In this document: in pieces, positions 35,935 through 44,236 of the stretch
How positions within the stretch are numbered: position 1 is the stretch's first letter
Layout of the letters: every line of letters starts with the position of its first letter
Origin: an uncultured Clostridium sp.
Lineage (GTDB): Bacteria > Bacillota > Clostridia > TANB77 > CAG-508
Direction of reading: 5' to 3'
Length of the DNA: 48,425 bases
NCBI GenBank assembly: GCA_948469315.1
Contig: CAOKLQ010000012.1
Coordinates: 1 to 48,425, forward strand
Notes under the pieces: generated by a model
Told to the model about the DNA's origin: nothing
Seen by the model: the letters and a program-made list of their open reading frames with translations, nothing else
Databases searched by the model: none
Position numbers and translations under genes: made by a program

Positions 35935-36211
35935 TGCTTTACTCTATTTAATAGTAAATGATATATATGGTTAGATAATCTTACTTAAAAAGTCTGTTTT
36001 TCTAGTATTTAGTGAGTAAATATTGAATTTTTTTGATTATATAAATAACCATACAAAAATAGTAAAAATTCTAAAATTTTGTATTTTTGTTAGATGTTGG
36101 TTAGATGTAACAGATAACCTACTACTGATATTATTAAACTAAACTATATACTTTTAGCAATAAAATCAACTTAATATTAATTGTAGTATTTAATTGAATA
36201 AGAAACAAACT

Positions 36212-36247
36212 AACTACTTATAGTTTTAAAGCTATAGGTAGTTTTTT
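36212..36247 (+). terminator. Hairpin terminator
   Basis: AACTACTTATAG pairs with CTATAGGTAGTT, followed by a T-run. Confidence 0.75.
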
Positions 36248-36448
36248 ATGTTTAAAAGAGAAATGCAACACCTCTTTAAAAGTGTTTGGTGTAATGAGCC
36301 GATGCTATAAAGTTCATTCGTATTTGTATAAGTAGTCTAATTATACAAAGTGCGTGAGTGAGATTTTAGAACACAGACTCACAATAATAAAAGAGTATTC
36401 GGTGGCAAAACTTGAATGGATTTGTAATTGTAAAAAGTTTGGGCAAGT

Positions 36449-36613
36449 ATGAACAAAGATATTTCTTTTGTAGAAGTATCAGCAATTATAGTAGTAATAT
36501 CACTACTTACTAGACTACCTATGAAACGAGGCGAACAACCGACGGTTTCAGCTTATATAGGTGTAATAATTCTATTTTTCACAAATGGGATTATTACACC
36601 TAATTCACTTTAG
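36449..36613 (+). CDS. Small membrane protein of the mobilizable element
   Basis: 54 residues, MNKDISFVEVSAIIVVISLL then a polar loop (RLPMKRGEQPTVSA) and a second hydrophobic stretch (YIGVIILFFTNGI). It predicts two membrane segments. The ribosome site is poor (GGGCAAGT), so expression is uncertain. The gene lies upstream of oriT and the relaxase. Family not recognised. Confidence 0.45.
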   Translation: MNKDISFVEVSAIIVVISLLTRLPMKRGEQPTVSAYIGVIILFFTNGIITPNSL

Positions 36614-36763
36614 CTCTCTCCCTCTGGTTTCTGTTTTGTAGTTGCTAAAGTGATAGAGTAAGAAAAATTTATTTTTCTTGCTCTAATTTCATAAAAATGC
36701 GAGTAGTAATTTTTAGGTTTGGGGTGTGGGGTTGCAAAACCCTGCCATACGGACAAACTTGTT

Positions 36764-36781
36764 TGTCTAGTATGTTAGACA
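36764..36781 (+). promoter_or_regulatory. Candidate oriT hairpin of the MobV relaxase
   Basis: TGTCTAGTATGTTAGACA is an inverted repeat with the sequence GTATG-TT in and beside its loop. The pMV158 oriT, the model for MOBV relaxases, has a nick in GTGTG^TT within a similar hairpin. The site lies about 40 bases upstream of the relaxase start, the usual place. Nicking is inferred. Confidence 0.65.
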
Positions 36782-36822
36782 TTCAAAGAATATCTTGAGC
36801 AAAGAAGGAGGTGCAAGAAGAT

Positions 36823-38067
36823 ATGAGCTATGCTATTATAAGAAATGATAAATTAACAAGAGTTGATGCACAAGGGTCATACATTCACAATGATAGAAGG
36901 TCAAAAGGTCATTCTAATAAAGATATTGACCCTACAAGAACACATCTTAATTTTTGGTGTAAGAAAAATGAACTAACTTATATAAAAGAATTTGATAAAA
37001 TGAAAAAGGAATATGATTTAAAAGGCACTATTAGAAGTAATAGTAATATCATGTGTGAAATGATGATTACTTCTGATAATGCTTTTTTTGATAAAATTGG
37101 TTTAGAAGAAACTAAAAGATATTTTAAAGAAAGTTATAAATTTGTATGTAATTACAAAAATCTTGGAGAAAAGTATATTGTGTCAGCAGCAGTACATTTA
37201 GATGAAACTACACCACATATGCATTTAGTATATATACCAGTAATTCATACCAAAGATAAGGAAGGCAAAGATATTGATAAAATATGTTGTAGAGATTTTT
37301 GGAAAGGTAGAGATAGTTACAGACAACTACAAAATGCTTTTCACAAATATATAACTTCAAAAGGCTTCGATTTGGAGAGAGGTTTACCAGTAGAAGAAAC
37401 TGGAGCTAAACACGAAAAAATAGAAGATTTAAAGAAACTGACTAATTTTGAAAATACTAAAAAGGTATTAGATAATATAAAACTAGAATTACCAGAAACA
37501 CCAGATATAAATGATATTAAACTAATAAAACTTAATAGAGAAAAAGTAGAAAATGAAATTATTAAGCCAAAAGATGATAAAATTATGGAATTGTATCAAG
37601 AAAATCTAAAATTGCATAATGAATTAACAAAACAAGTAAATTTAGTTAATAAGGCTGAAAAATATCAAAAAGAAAGAGATTCCATACTTGCTGACAACAA
37701 AGAATTAAACAATAAAGTTAAGGATTTAGAACACGAATATAAAAAGAAAATCAATACTCTCGATTTAAGATTTGAAAATAGGAAAAGACAATTGGAAGAA
37801 GAATTTGCAAATAAGGAATTTGATATTGATTATAAATACAAAAGTAAAATTAGATCATTAGAAAAAGAAAATAACCATTTACACAAGATTATAGATAAAT
37901 TCTATGTAACTATAGAAAAATTTATCGATTGGATTTGCCATAAATTTGGTATTGGTGAATCTAAAGAATTAGTTAGAAATTTTGAAGAAGAAACACATTC
38001 TTTTATTGATCCCCAAAAGCAACTTGAACATGAAGAAAGAGAAAAAGAGTGGGATTTAGAAATATAA
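36823..38067 (+). CDS. MobV-family relaxase (Mob/Pre)
   Basis: 414 residues. This enzyme nicks oriT and leads DNA transfer during mobilization. The N-terminal relaxase domain (about 1-200) shows SYAIIRNDKLTR, HNDRRSKGHSNKDIDPTRTH, and the metal-binding motif HLDETTPHMHLVYIPV (about residues 126-141). The C-terminal half is a long coiled coil (about 235-370), as in other Pre/Mob proteins. I chose the ATG at 36823 because AAGGAGGTG lies about nine bases upstream; an ATG-less extension to 36811 is unlikely. Confidence 0.93.
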   Translation: MSYAIIRNDKLTRVDAQGSYIHNDRRSKGHSNKDIDPTRTHLNFWCKKNELTYIKEFDKMKKEYDLKGTIRSNSNIMCEMMITSDNAFFDKIGLEETKRYFKESYKFVCNYKNLGEKYIVSAAVHLDETTPHMHLVYIPVIHTKDKEGKDIDKICCRDFWKGRDSYRQLQNAFHKYITSKGFDLERGLPVEETGAKHEKIEDLKKLTNFENTKKVLDNIKLELPETPDINDIKLIKLNREKVENEIIKPKDDKIMELYQENLKLHNELTKQVNLVNKAEKYQKERDSILADNKELNNKVKDLEHEYKKKINTLDLRFENRKRQLEEEFANKEFDIDYKYKSKIRSLEKENNHLHKIIDKFYVTIEKFIDWICHKFGIGESKELVRNFEEETHSFIDPQKQLEHEEREKEWDLEI

Positions 38068-38077
38068 AAATCTAAAA

Positions 38078-38108
38078 TTAAGGAGCTAGAATTTTTCTAA
38101 CTCCTTAA
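38078..38108. terminator. Bidirectional terminator
   Basis: TTAAGGAG and CTCCTTAA bracket TAGAATTTTTCTA, between the relaxase and the convergent transporter gene. Confidence 0.8.
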
Positions 38109-38114
38109 ACTCTT

Positions 38115-39296
38115 TTATTCTAAAGTTTTATTATTTTTTATATTTACATTTATAAAAACAGTAGATATTATTGATAAAACAAAAATAACCATAAATACCT
38201 TTTCTCCTATAAAGCTACTCAAAATTGCCAGTATTGAAAATACAATGACCTCTGTAAAGCATAAACTCATTTGTCCTACTGAAGATAATAAATCGTTATC
38301 TTCTTTTGATTCTTTAATAATATTTTGTATTGATGTTTGTATGGATGTTTCATAAACTTTTGAAACATTATCACTAATTGTTTTATTTAAAGATATTATA
38401 AATTTATCTTTTACAAATAAATATATTAATGTAATACTAGTTTTTATTAATGTTACTAAATTATTTGATTTTTTTACGTTTTTATCAGTATACTTTCCTA
38501 TAAAAATAATAGTTATAACTTGAAATAGTAGTGATACTATAGTAACTACTGAAAATGCTTTAAAGTCTTTTAATATTAAGTATAAATACAAAGGGAGAAA
38601 TTGTCTTTCTATTATATGATTAGTTCTTAATGCATATATAATCTTATATTTGCTCTTGCTATGTATTAAGTATTTCATACTAGCTTTGAAAACACTTGAT
38701 TTTTTTTCTGGTTTGTAATCTATTTTTAATATTGCTAAATATTGTAATAAAAAGAACATTGTAAGTATAACAAATATAACCAATGTATTATTACTTATAA
38801 CTCCCCAAGCTACTAAACAACTTGCTAAAACCACTCCTAATATTTTACTTATACTATATAAACTATTGAATCTTCCTCTATGCTCAGTTTCTACATATTT
38901 ACTAGATAACGCATCAGATGATGGATTAGACAGTCCATTTAATCCCATTGCTATTACAAATATAACAAGATTTGCTGACAAATTTTGATTAACTAATAAA
39001 AAATAAGCATATATAATATTAAATAAATTTGAAATTAGTATACATTTCGCAATACCTATTCTGTTTGATATTGTTACAAATAATGGTGTTATAAGTCCCA
39101 TAATAAGAAATCTTATACCATATATTAACAAAATTAAATGTATTGGCAAACCAGCTTTATAAAGCATAACTGTTCCGAAAGTTTCGCTTAGTGCATTTGC
39201 AAAATTATAAAAAAATATGCTTAAATACATATATTTGTATTCTTTTTTGTAAAAATATTCTTTCATCCATTTACTCCAAAAATTATTTAATCTCAT
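38115..39296 (-). CDS. MFS transporter (element cargo)
   Basis: 393 residues with about 11-12 membrane segments. MFS-type signatures include the loop 2-3 region TPLFVTISNRIGIAK, NGLSNPSSDALSSKYVE and EHRGRFNSLYSISKILG. It belongs to the drug- or metabolite-exporter branch by general look, but the substrate cannot be told. The start overlaps the end of the HAD gene by 14 bases, so the two are co-transcribed and probably work together. The first membrane segment follows an unusually long basic N-terminus (MRLNNFWSKWMKEYFYKKEY). Confidence 0.87.
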   Translation of the reverse strand: MRLNNFWSKWMKEYFYKKEYKYMYLSIFFYNFANALSETFGTVMLYKAGLPIHLILLIYGIRFLIMGLITPLFVTISNRIGIAKCILISNLFNIIYAYFLLVNQNLSANLVIFVIAMGLNGLSNPSSDALSSKYVETEHRGRFNSLYSISKILGVVLASCLVAWGVISNNTLVIFVILTMFFLLQYLAILKIDYKPEKKSSVFKASMKYLIHSKSKYKIIYALRTNHIIERQFLPLYLYLILKDFKAFSVVTIVSLLFQVITIIFIGKYTDKNVKKSNNLVTLIKTSITLIYLFVKDKFIISLNKTISDNVSKVYETSIQTSIQNIIKESKEDNDLLSSVGQMSLCFTEVIVFSILAILSSFIGEKVFMVIFVLSIISTVFINVNIKNNKTLE

Positions 39297-39867
39297 TTAT
39301 TTTCATATAGATATCATACCAACTATATACTCTAATAATATTTTCGTGCTTAATATTTCTATTATATCTTGTATCATAGTATAAAACTTTAACAACTTTT
39401 ACTAATTCATTAATCGTAGTTGGAGAATCTTCAATCATTAAATCAATTTTATTTTCTAAAATTTCTTTTACTTTAGGTATTTTTGTAAAAATAATTTTAT
39501 CATACTCTATTTCATTTTTTCTTAACCAATTCAAAGTGCATTCTCGTACATTTTCATCACCTATTGTACCATTTTCAGCTGTTTTATATCTTGCAGTAAT
39601 AATAAATATCTTATGACCTTCTAACCTTAATTTTTTTATAATCTCATTTGCAAATTTTCTTGCAGGCTCATTTTTTATATAGCTTAAAAAATATTTATTT
39701 CTATAATCATTAATTATATCTTCGTTCCAGTTTAATTTTCTATATTCATATTCATTAGGATTGTCAAATAACTTTATATTATTTTCATAACAATATTTAC
39801 TAGTAAAATCTAAAATATAATCATCATCATTTGTTAGAACCCCATCTATATCTATTCCAATATTCAT
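39283..39867 (-). CDS. HAD-family 5'(3')-deoxyribonucleotidase-like protein (element cargo)
   Basis: 194 residues. HAD motif I is NIGIDIDGVLTNDD at the extreme N-terminus, motif II Thr lies in IFIITARYK (about residue 92), and the C-terminal acidic motif IV is DLMIEDSP. The layout matches the NT5C family (5'(3')-deoxyribonucleotidases and related phosphatases). It overlaps the transporter gene by 14 bases. A phosphatase coupled to an exporter could modify and expel a compound such as a nucleoside-type antibiotic; that is speculation. Confidence 0.83.
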   Translation of the reverse strand: MNIGIDIDGVLTNDDDYILDFTSKYCYENNIKLFDNPNEYEYRKLNWNEDIINDYRNKYFLSYIKNEPARKFANEIIKKLRLEGHKIFIITARYKTAENGTIGDENVRECTLNWLRKNEIEYDKIIFTKIPKVKEILENKIDLMIEDSPTTINELVKVVKVLYYDTRYNRNIKHENIIRVYSWYDIYMKINEIK

Positions 39868-39977
39868 GATACGTATTTTCTCCTATTCATTATAAAACTA
39901 ATTGTTGTTATTCTCAATATTTTAGTTATATTTAGAAAGCAATCACATTACAACCTATATATAGTTTTGTTTTTCAT

Positions 39978-40496
39978 TTAGATTTCTCTTTCTGTTGAAA
40001 TATTAATATTTCCTCTATTATCTTTTTGTTCTTCTTTAGGCATACTAGCACCATCAACTTTAAGACTAGCTTGAAAATCGTTAGAGTCATTATTGTTTCT
40101 CATATTTATCCATTCTTTCTCTTTAGAAATCCTTATTTCTTTCATTTCTTCAGCACTTACCATTTCACTTCCTAACACAGAAGTTTTATCACTTCTTTTT
40201 ATAGCTAAATTTAAATCTATTCCTTCATCATAAAATTTCTTCATTTCTTCTAATTGTTCTTTATTTAAGCTATATACATTATTCAAATAATTATACACCC
40301 TTTGCTCAATCCAGTTTGATAAACTAGAGGCAATATCCCCAGCAGCCATATTATCATAGCGAGATAAATCTTCATAATTTATAGAGTCACTAAATTTCTC
40401 ACATTTTTCAATTATTAATCCAACTATTGCTTCCTTTAAATCTCTATATAAAGAATCTCGAGTAATTTTGTCCCTAAAAATTATATCTTCAGTCAT
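39978..40496 (-). CDS. Unknown 172-residue accessory protein
   Basis: Not recognised. Mostly helical, acidic; begins MTEDIIFRDKITRDSLYRDL and has a disordered C-terminal tail (KPKEEQKDNRGNINIS-like). The frame continues open upstream for eight codons (SYEDLQD before the ATG) to a TAA that ends the 33-residue ORF at 40521-40622, in the same frame. No obvious ribosome site precedes the ATG, which raises the chance that the two ORFs were, or are, one product. Confidence 0.6.
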   Translation of the reverse strand: MTEDIIFRDKITRDSLYRDLKEAIVGLIIEKCEKFSDSINYEDLSRYDNMAAGDIASSLSNWIEQRVYNYLNNVYSLNKEQLEEMKKFYDEGIDLNLAIKRSDKTSVLGSEMVSAEEMKEIRISKEKEWINMRNNNDSNDFQASLKVDGASMPKEEQKDNRGNINISTEREI

Positions 40497-40520
40497 ATCC
40501 TGTAAATCTTCATATGAAAG

Positions 40521-40622
40521 TTATATAGTAAATTTATGTTTTTCATTTCCTTCTTCATCATATAAAGCACATTCATATTCTCCGTTTGATTCATTTATAA
40601 GTTCCACATATAATTCTTCCAT
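40521..40622 (-). CDS. Small 33-residue ORF in frame with the gene below it
   Basis: MEELYVELINESNGEYECAL and a short continuation ending KHKFTI, with an AAGGAGAAAGAA ribosome site. It reads like the start of a real acidic protein. Its TAA (40523-40521) is followed in the same frame by eight sense codons and the ATG of the 172-residue gene. Either it is a small separate gene or the stop is a nonsense mutation in a longer protein. Confidence 0.5.
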   Translation of the reverse strand: MEELYVELINESNGEYECALYDEEGNEKHKFTI

Positions 40623-40738
40623 TTCTTTCTCCTTTTTTCTTTAAAATTTCCTATATGATAGCATAAACACCTTTTATATGCAACTTTTATATTAAAAAAA
40701 TTTTGAAATTCAATTAAAAATGAATATTTGAAAATCGT

Positions 40739-40767
40739 TTGACATATAATAAAAAAAGTAGTATACT
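40739..40767 (+). promoter_or_regulatory. Strong promoter of a small RNA candidate
   Basis: TTGACA (40739-40744), exactly 17 bases, then TATACT (40762-40767). No coding frame follows on the plus strand. Confidence 0.75.
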
Positions 40768-40773
40768 ATATTT

Positions 40774-40900
40774 AACTTAATTAAGTAACAAAAGTTCATT
40801 GAATAATCGAAAGGAACTAAATGTGCGACAGCATTTAGTTCTTTTCATTTTTTATAAAAAAAGATAATGTAGCTTTTGCGACAGTGCTACATTATCATAA
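40774..40900 (+). ncRNA. Candidate small RNA with two hairpins sharing a TGCGACAG loop
   Basis: Two perfect stems follow the promoter: GAACTAAATG/CATTTAGTTC (40814-40841) and GATAATGTAGC/GCTACATTATC (40863-40896). The stems are unrelated in sequence, but both loops contain the same eight bases, TGCGACAG (40824-40831 and 40877-40884). The first stem is followed by a T-rich tract and may terminate part of the transcripts. A shared loop on different stems suggests a recognition element for a protein or a target RNA. Confidence 0.55.
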
Positions 40901-40910
40901 ATTCGGTTAG

Positions 40911-41042
40911 CTAAACCTCATCTTGTTTGTGGTCATTCGGTTTGTTGTCATTTTTGGCTTGGTCAAGAGCTACTTGATTTAAGTCTTTTTCTTTTTGTAG
41001 TAGTAATTCTACCAAATGCCATACTAAATCTGCATTGTTCAT
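40911..41042 (-). CDS. Small 43-residue ORF
   Basis: MNNADLVWHLVELLLQKEKD followed by a hydrophilic Asn/Asp/Lys-rich tail. A strong ribosome site (GAAAGGAGG) precedes the ATG. It lies downstream of the DUF6076-like gene on the same strand, about 100 bases away. Family not recognised; its 3' end abuts the twin-hairpin RNA on the other strand. Confidence 0.55.
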   Translation of the reverse strand: MNNADLVWHLVELLLQKEKDLNQVALDQAKNDNKPNDHKQDEV

Positions 41043-41143
41043 TGAATAATCCTCCTTTCGCAAAGATTTCCTTTGAAAAGGATGTTTCCATTATAATAGA
41101 AAATCTGCTAAAATACAACAGACTTTAACAGATTTTCCCAAAT

Positions 41144-42277
41144 TTATTTATTTTCAATCATCCAATTATACAAAGTATCTTCATCTAGTTTGCCTTTTTT
41201 GAATAATTTAATTTTCTCTTGTGCTTCTTTTTTCCACTTGTCAAAATCCTTCTTTAATTGCTTATTTTCTTTGTTTCTATATACTGTCATAACCTTTTGC
41301 TGATATGTTCTTCTATAAAGTAATAATGCTGGATTACTTTCAAGATTCTTTTTATAAGTTTCACTTGCTCCTTTATCTCTACAAGTGGAACTACCATCAA
41401 CATTTTTTAAATCACAATAAATTTCATTTTGTCTAAAAGTTGGTATAAAATATCTGCCACAAATTTGACAAGTCTTAATTGGTAAATTTTCTTGTCTTAC
41501 AAGTTGATCTAATATAGTAAAGCAAATACTTCTTAATTTTGTACTTGTATAAACATCGTGTAATTCTAATTTTGGATTCTTTTCGTTTATACCTTTTATT
41601 AAATTTTCTATACTTTCATTATTATGATGATTATGTATGTTTATATAATTATCTAATATAACCTCTACATCTTGTGAATATGTATAAAATTCGTTGTGTT
41701 TAATTGTATAAGCAACAAATTTTGAATATGTACTATGTTCTTTTAATTCTTCATTTCCATTTAAGTTATAGACAAAATCTACACACTTTTTGAAATTATT
41801 TTGCCATTCTAATAAATCATCTAAACTTGTGTTATAAATATCTTCTAACATTTTCATAAATTCTACATCTGTTATGCATTCATCAGTTTTTGAATATATG
41901 TAAGGTGTATATTCTTTTATTAATTCAAAACCATAGGCATAAAAAAATGTATTATATGCAGATTCAAAAGATGAAAAGTCATCATTTAAAAAATTTATTA
42001 ACAATAATCCTATACTTTCTGCATAATGAATATAAATAGTTGAAGGTTGTCTAATAACTTCCTTTTTCTTATTTAATTTCGTTTTTGAAATATCTTTTTC
42101 TAATTCTAAATATACTCTTGTTTCATCTTTCTTTTTTTCTTCATCATTTTCTTTGTCTGTATCTTTTCTTAATACATTATATAAATATAATGGTGTTGCA
42201 TAATATTCTTCTTTATCTTTCATATTAAACCATATATAAAAATCTTCTAAAACAAGATGGCGAGGCAATTCTCTCAT
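41144..42277 (-). CDS. DUF6076-like protein with a C-terminal Cys zinc motif
   Basis: 377 residues. The long N-terminal region is helical and without known motifs. At about residue 275 lies CQICGRYFIPTFRQNEIYC and then STCRDKGASETYKK, a treble-clef-like Cys cluster typical of the DUF6076 group found in Firmicute accessory regions. The rest is basic and helical. Function is unknown; the cluster suggests nucleic-acid binding. It starts after AAGGAGATAAAAA. Confidence 0.7.
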   Translation of the reverse strand: MRELPRHLVLEDFYIWFNMKDKEEYYATPLYLYNVLRKDTDKENDEEKKKDETRVYLELEKDISKTKLNKKKEVIRQPSTIYIHYAESIGLLLINFLNDDFSSFESAYNTFFYAYGFELIKEYTPYIYSKTDECITDVEFMKMLEDIYNTSLDDLLEWQNNFKKCVDFVYNLNGNEELKEHSTYSKFVAYTIKHNEFYTYSQDVEVILDNYINIHNHHNNESIENLIKGINEKNPKLELHDVYTSTKLRSICFTILDQLVRQENLPIKTCQICGRYFIPTFRQNEIYCDLKNVDGSSTCRDKGASETYKKNLESNPALLLYRRTYQQKVMTVYRNKENKQLKKDFDKWKKEAQEKIKLFKKGKLDEDTLYNWMIENK

Positions 42278-42300
42278 TTTTTATCTCCTTCGTTTTTTAT

Positions 42301-42636
42301 TTTGTAAAAAATTTTAATAAAATATTTAAAGCTGAAAATAGAAAAGTTTATTTACAAGAATATTTAAAAACTTATGACAGACCAAAGAAAGATGACAACA
42401 GTTATGAACAAATGATAGCACAACAAAAACAAGATACAATTGAATTATCTTATAGTAACAATACTATGTCAGATTATGCTTTTGCAAAATGGTCTAGCAT
42501 ATATCACACTAACAGCAAAGGAAATTTAGTTATAGATAGAAAATTGAAAGTTGGATCTGATATTCCAAAATCAATCAATATGAATATCAAGGTACCAACA
42601 CAAAAATATAAAAATAGATATGTTTATAGTTATTAA
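42301..42636 (+). pseudogene. C-terminal remnant of an element protein
   Basis: The frame is open from before 42301 without a start codon; the only in-frame ATG (42412) lacks a ribosome site. It ends MNIKVPTQKYKNRYVYSY-like at 42636. It overlaps the upstream region of the divergent DUF6076-like gene, so its 5' end is probably lost. Family not recognised; it looks like the tail of a mobilization or replication protein. Confidence 0.5.
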
Positions 42637-42637
42637 G

Positions 42638-42672
42638 AAGACTTTTATTAAGATTACTTAATAGGTCTTTTT
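42638..42672 (+). terminator. Hairpin terminator
   Basis: AAGAC and GTCTT with an inner TTATTAAG/CTTAATA pairing, followed by a T-run. Confidence 0.6.
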
Positions 42673-42706
42673 TATTGTGAATTTTAGAGGAAGGAGGATT
42701 ATTAAT

Positions 42707-42925
42707 ATGGGTAATATCAAAGAAAATTATCAAATAATGTTTACTAGCTATCCAGATTTATTAACTATTGTTCAATTAAAAGAAATGCTTGGAATTGGTA
42801 TTACTCTTGCATACAGATTAGTAAGAGATAACACTATAAGAGCTCTTAAAATCGGCAGAGAATACAAAATACCAAAAGCAAATGTAATTTCATATTTAAT
42901 TAATGAAAACAAAACTACAGACTAG
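42707..42925 (+). CDS. Excisionase-type helix-turn-helix protein
   Basis: 72 residues. A MerR-like winged helix of the excisionase (HTH_17) family: LTIVQLKEMLGIGITLAYRL (helix-turn-helix, about residues 19-38), then RALKIGREYKIPKANVISYL. Such Xis proteins direct the integrase toward excision. The ATG at 42707 follows AAGGAGGATTATTA. The integrase gene begins 88 bases later. Confidence 0.87.
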   Translation: MGNIKENYQIMFTSYPDLLTIVQLKEMLGIGITLAYRLVRDNTIRALKIGREYKIPKANVISYLINENKTTD

Positions 42926-43012
42926 ATTTTTAAAAACTTACATGGTATTATATACTTGAATATCAGTAAGTAGGTTAAATTAGGTCTGTTATGTTTTAGA
43001 AAGGAGTTAAAA

Positions 43013-44236
43013 ATGGTAACAGTAAGCCTACACGAAAAAAACGGAAAATATCATGCCGTTATAAATTATAAAGATGATACAGGAAAAAGAAAACAAAAAT
43101 GGCAATCTACACATTTACCTGTAAAGGGTAATAAAAAACTAGCAATGCAAAAAGCTGAACAAATGCGAAAAGAATTTGAACAAGAACTTGAATTGAAAAA
43201 TACAGATAACAAAAATAATGAAGTAATAAAAGGTATATTGTTTGTTGATTATATGAGAAATTGGCTAAAAATAATAAAACCTACAATGGAACTTAATACT
43301 TATGGTTCTTATGAACAAATGGTAAATTATAGAATAAATAATTACTTTACTACAAATAAAATAAGATTAAAAGAATTGCAACCTATTAATATACAAGATT
43401 TTTATACTTATTTATTAAATGATGGATTAAGTAGTAACACAGTAATTCACTATCATGCAATAATTCATAAAGCTTTAGATTATGCTTTTAAAATGAATAT
43501 AATAGTATCAAATCCAGCTGATAAAGTTCAAAGACCAAAAGTAGAACAATTTATTGGTAGCTTTTATAATGAAAATGAATTAAATACACTATTTAAAAAA
43601 TCAAAAGGAGATCCATTAGAATTAATTATATTTTTAACTGCTTTTTATGGGCTTCGTAGAAGTGAAATAGCTGGTTTAAAATGGAATGCTATTAATTTTG
43701 AAAACAATTCTATTACTATAAAACATACTATTGTTCAAGTTAGTATAAAAGGTGAAAGACAAGTACTTGCAAAAGATAGAACAAAAAATAAGACAAGTTA
43801 TAGAACATTACCTTTAGTTCCAGAAGTAGCAGAAATATTAAAAAGATTTAAGCAAATACAAAAAAACAATAAAAATCTATGTAAAAATGATTATAATGCA
43901 AAATATGAAGAATATATTTGTGTTGATTCTTTAGGTAATATAATAAAACCAGATTTTATAACAAAGCATTTCAAAAGATTACTAAAAAACAATAATTTAA
44001 GAATAATTAGATTTCACGATTTACGACATAGTTGTGCAAGTTTATTACTATCTAGAGGAATACAGTTAAAAGAAATACAAGAGTGGCTTGGACATTCTAA
44101 TTTTAATACTACTGCTAATATATATGCTCATTTAGATACAAATGTAAAGCAAAAATCAGCAAATGTATTATCTAATATTTTAAAAAGTCAAAAAAATATA
44201 TCTAACTGTGAGGAGTTAGATATTGAAATTGGTTAG
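43013..44236 (+). CDS. Tyrosine integrase (Tn916-Int-like)
   Basis: 407 residues. An N-terminal arm-binding domain (about 1-55, with YHAVINYKDDTGKRKQKWQS) is followed by a SAM-like core-binding domain (about 70-170). The catalytic domain has Arg in FYGLRRSEIAGLKW, HDLRHSCASLLLSRG (His and Arg) and LGHSNFNTTANIYAHL (His and nucleophilic Tyr). Arm-binding domains are typical of Tn916- and ICE-type integrases. It is the probable enzyme for integration at tRNA-Tyr. Its last bases overlap the 3' end of the convergent serine recombinase gene by four bases. Confidence 0.93.
   Translation: MVTVSLHEKNGKYHAVINYKDDTGKRKQKWQSTHLPVKGNKKLAMQKAEQMRKEFEQELELKNTDNKNNEVIKGILFVDYMRNWLKIIKPTMELNTYGSYEQMVNYRINNYFTTNKIRLKELQPINIQDFYTYLLNDGLSSNTVIHYHAIIHKALDYAFKMNIIVSNPADKVQRPKVEQFIGSFYNENELNTLFKKSKGDPLELIIFLTAFYGLRRSEIAGLKWNAINFENNSITIKHTIVQVSIKGERQVLAKDRTKNKTSYRTLPLVPEVAEILKRFKQIQKNNKNLCKNDYNAKYEEYICVDSLGNIIKPDFITKHFKRLLKNNNLRIIRFHDLRHSCASLLLSRGIQLKEIQEWLGHSNFNTTANIYAHLDTNVKQKSANVLSNILKSQKNISNCEELDIEIG

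Larger units (their letters stand above)
35209..36448. other. Gene-poor junction region
   Basis: No convincing gene is seen over about 1.2 kb. It holds three terminator-like hairpins (35294-35316, 35781-35809, 36212-36247), a perfect 22-base palindrome (35605-35626), and the tRNA-Tyr 3' half (35881-35934). Short direct sequences related to GGTTAGAT lie at about 35969, 36099 and 36110, and GGTTAGAT occurs again after the integrase at about 44230; they may be integrase arm sites. An open minus-strand frame around 35240-35470 has no start or ribosome site and crosses a terminator, so I did not call it. Confidence 0.6.

Noticed and set aside
972..43050. Other CGGA and CGGC strings such as 972, 11898, 13460, 16769, 16890, 22547, 31480, 32267 and 43038
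   Set aside because: In all of these the C belongs to the preceding codon (for example GTC-GGA, CAC-GGA, AGC-GGA), so CGG is out of frame and the gene is intact.
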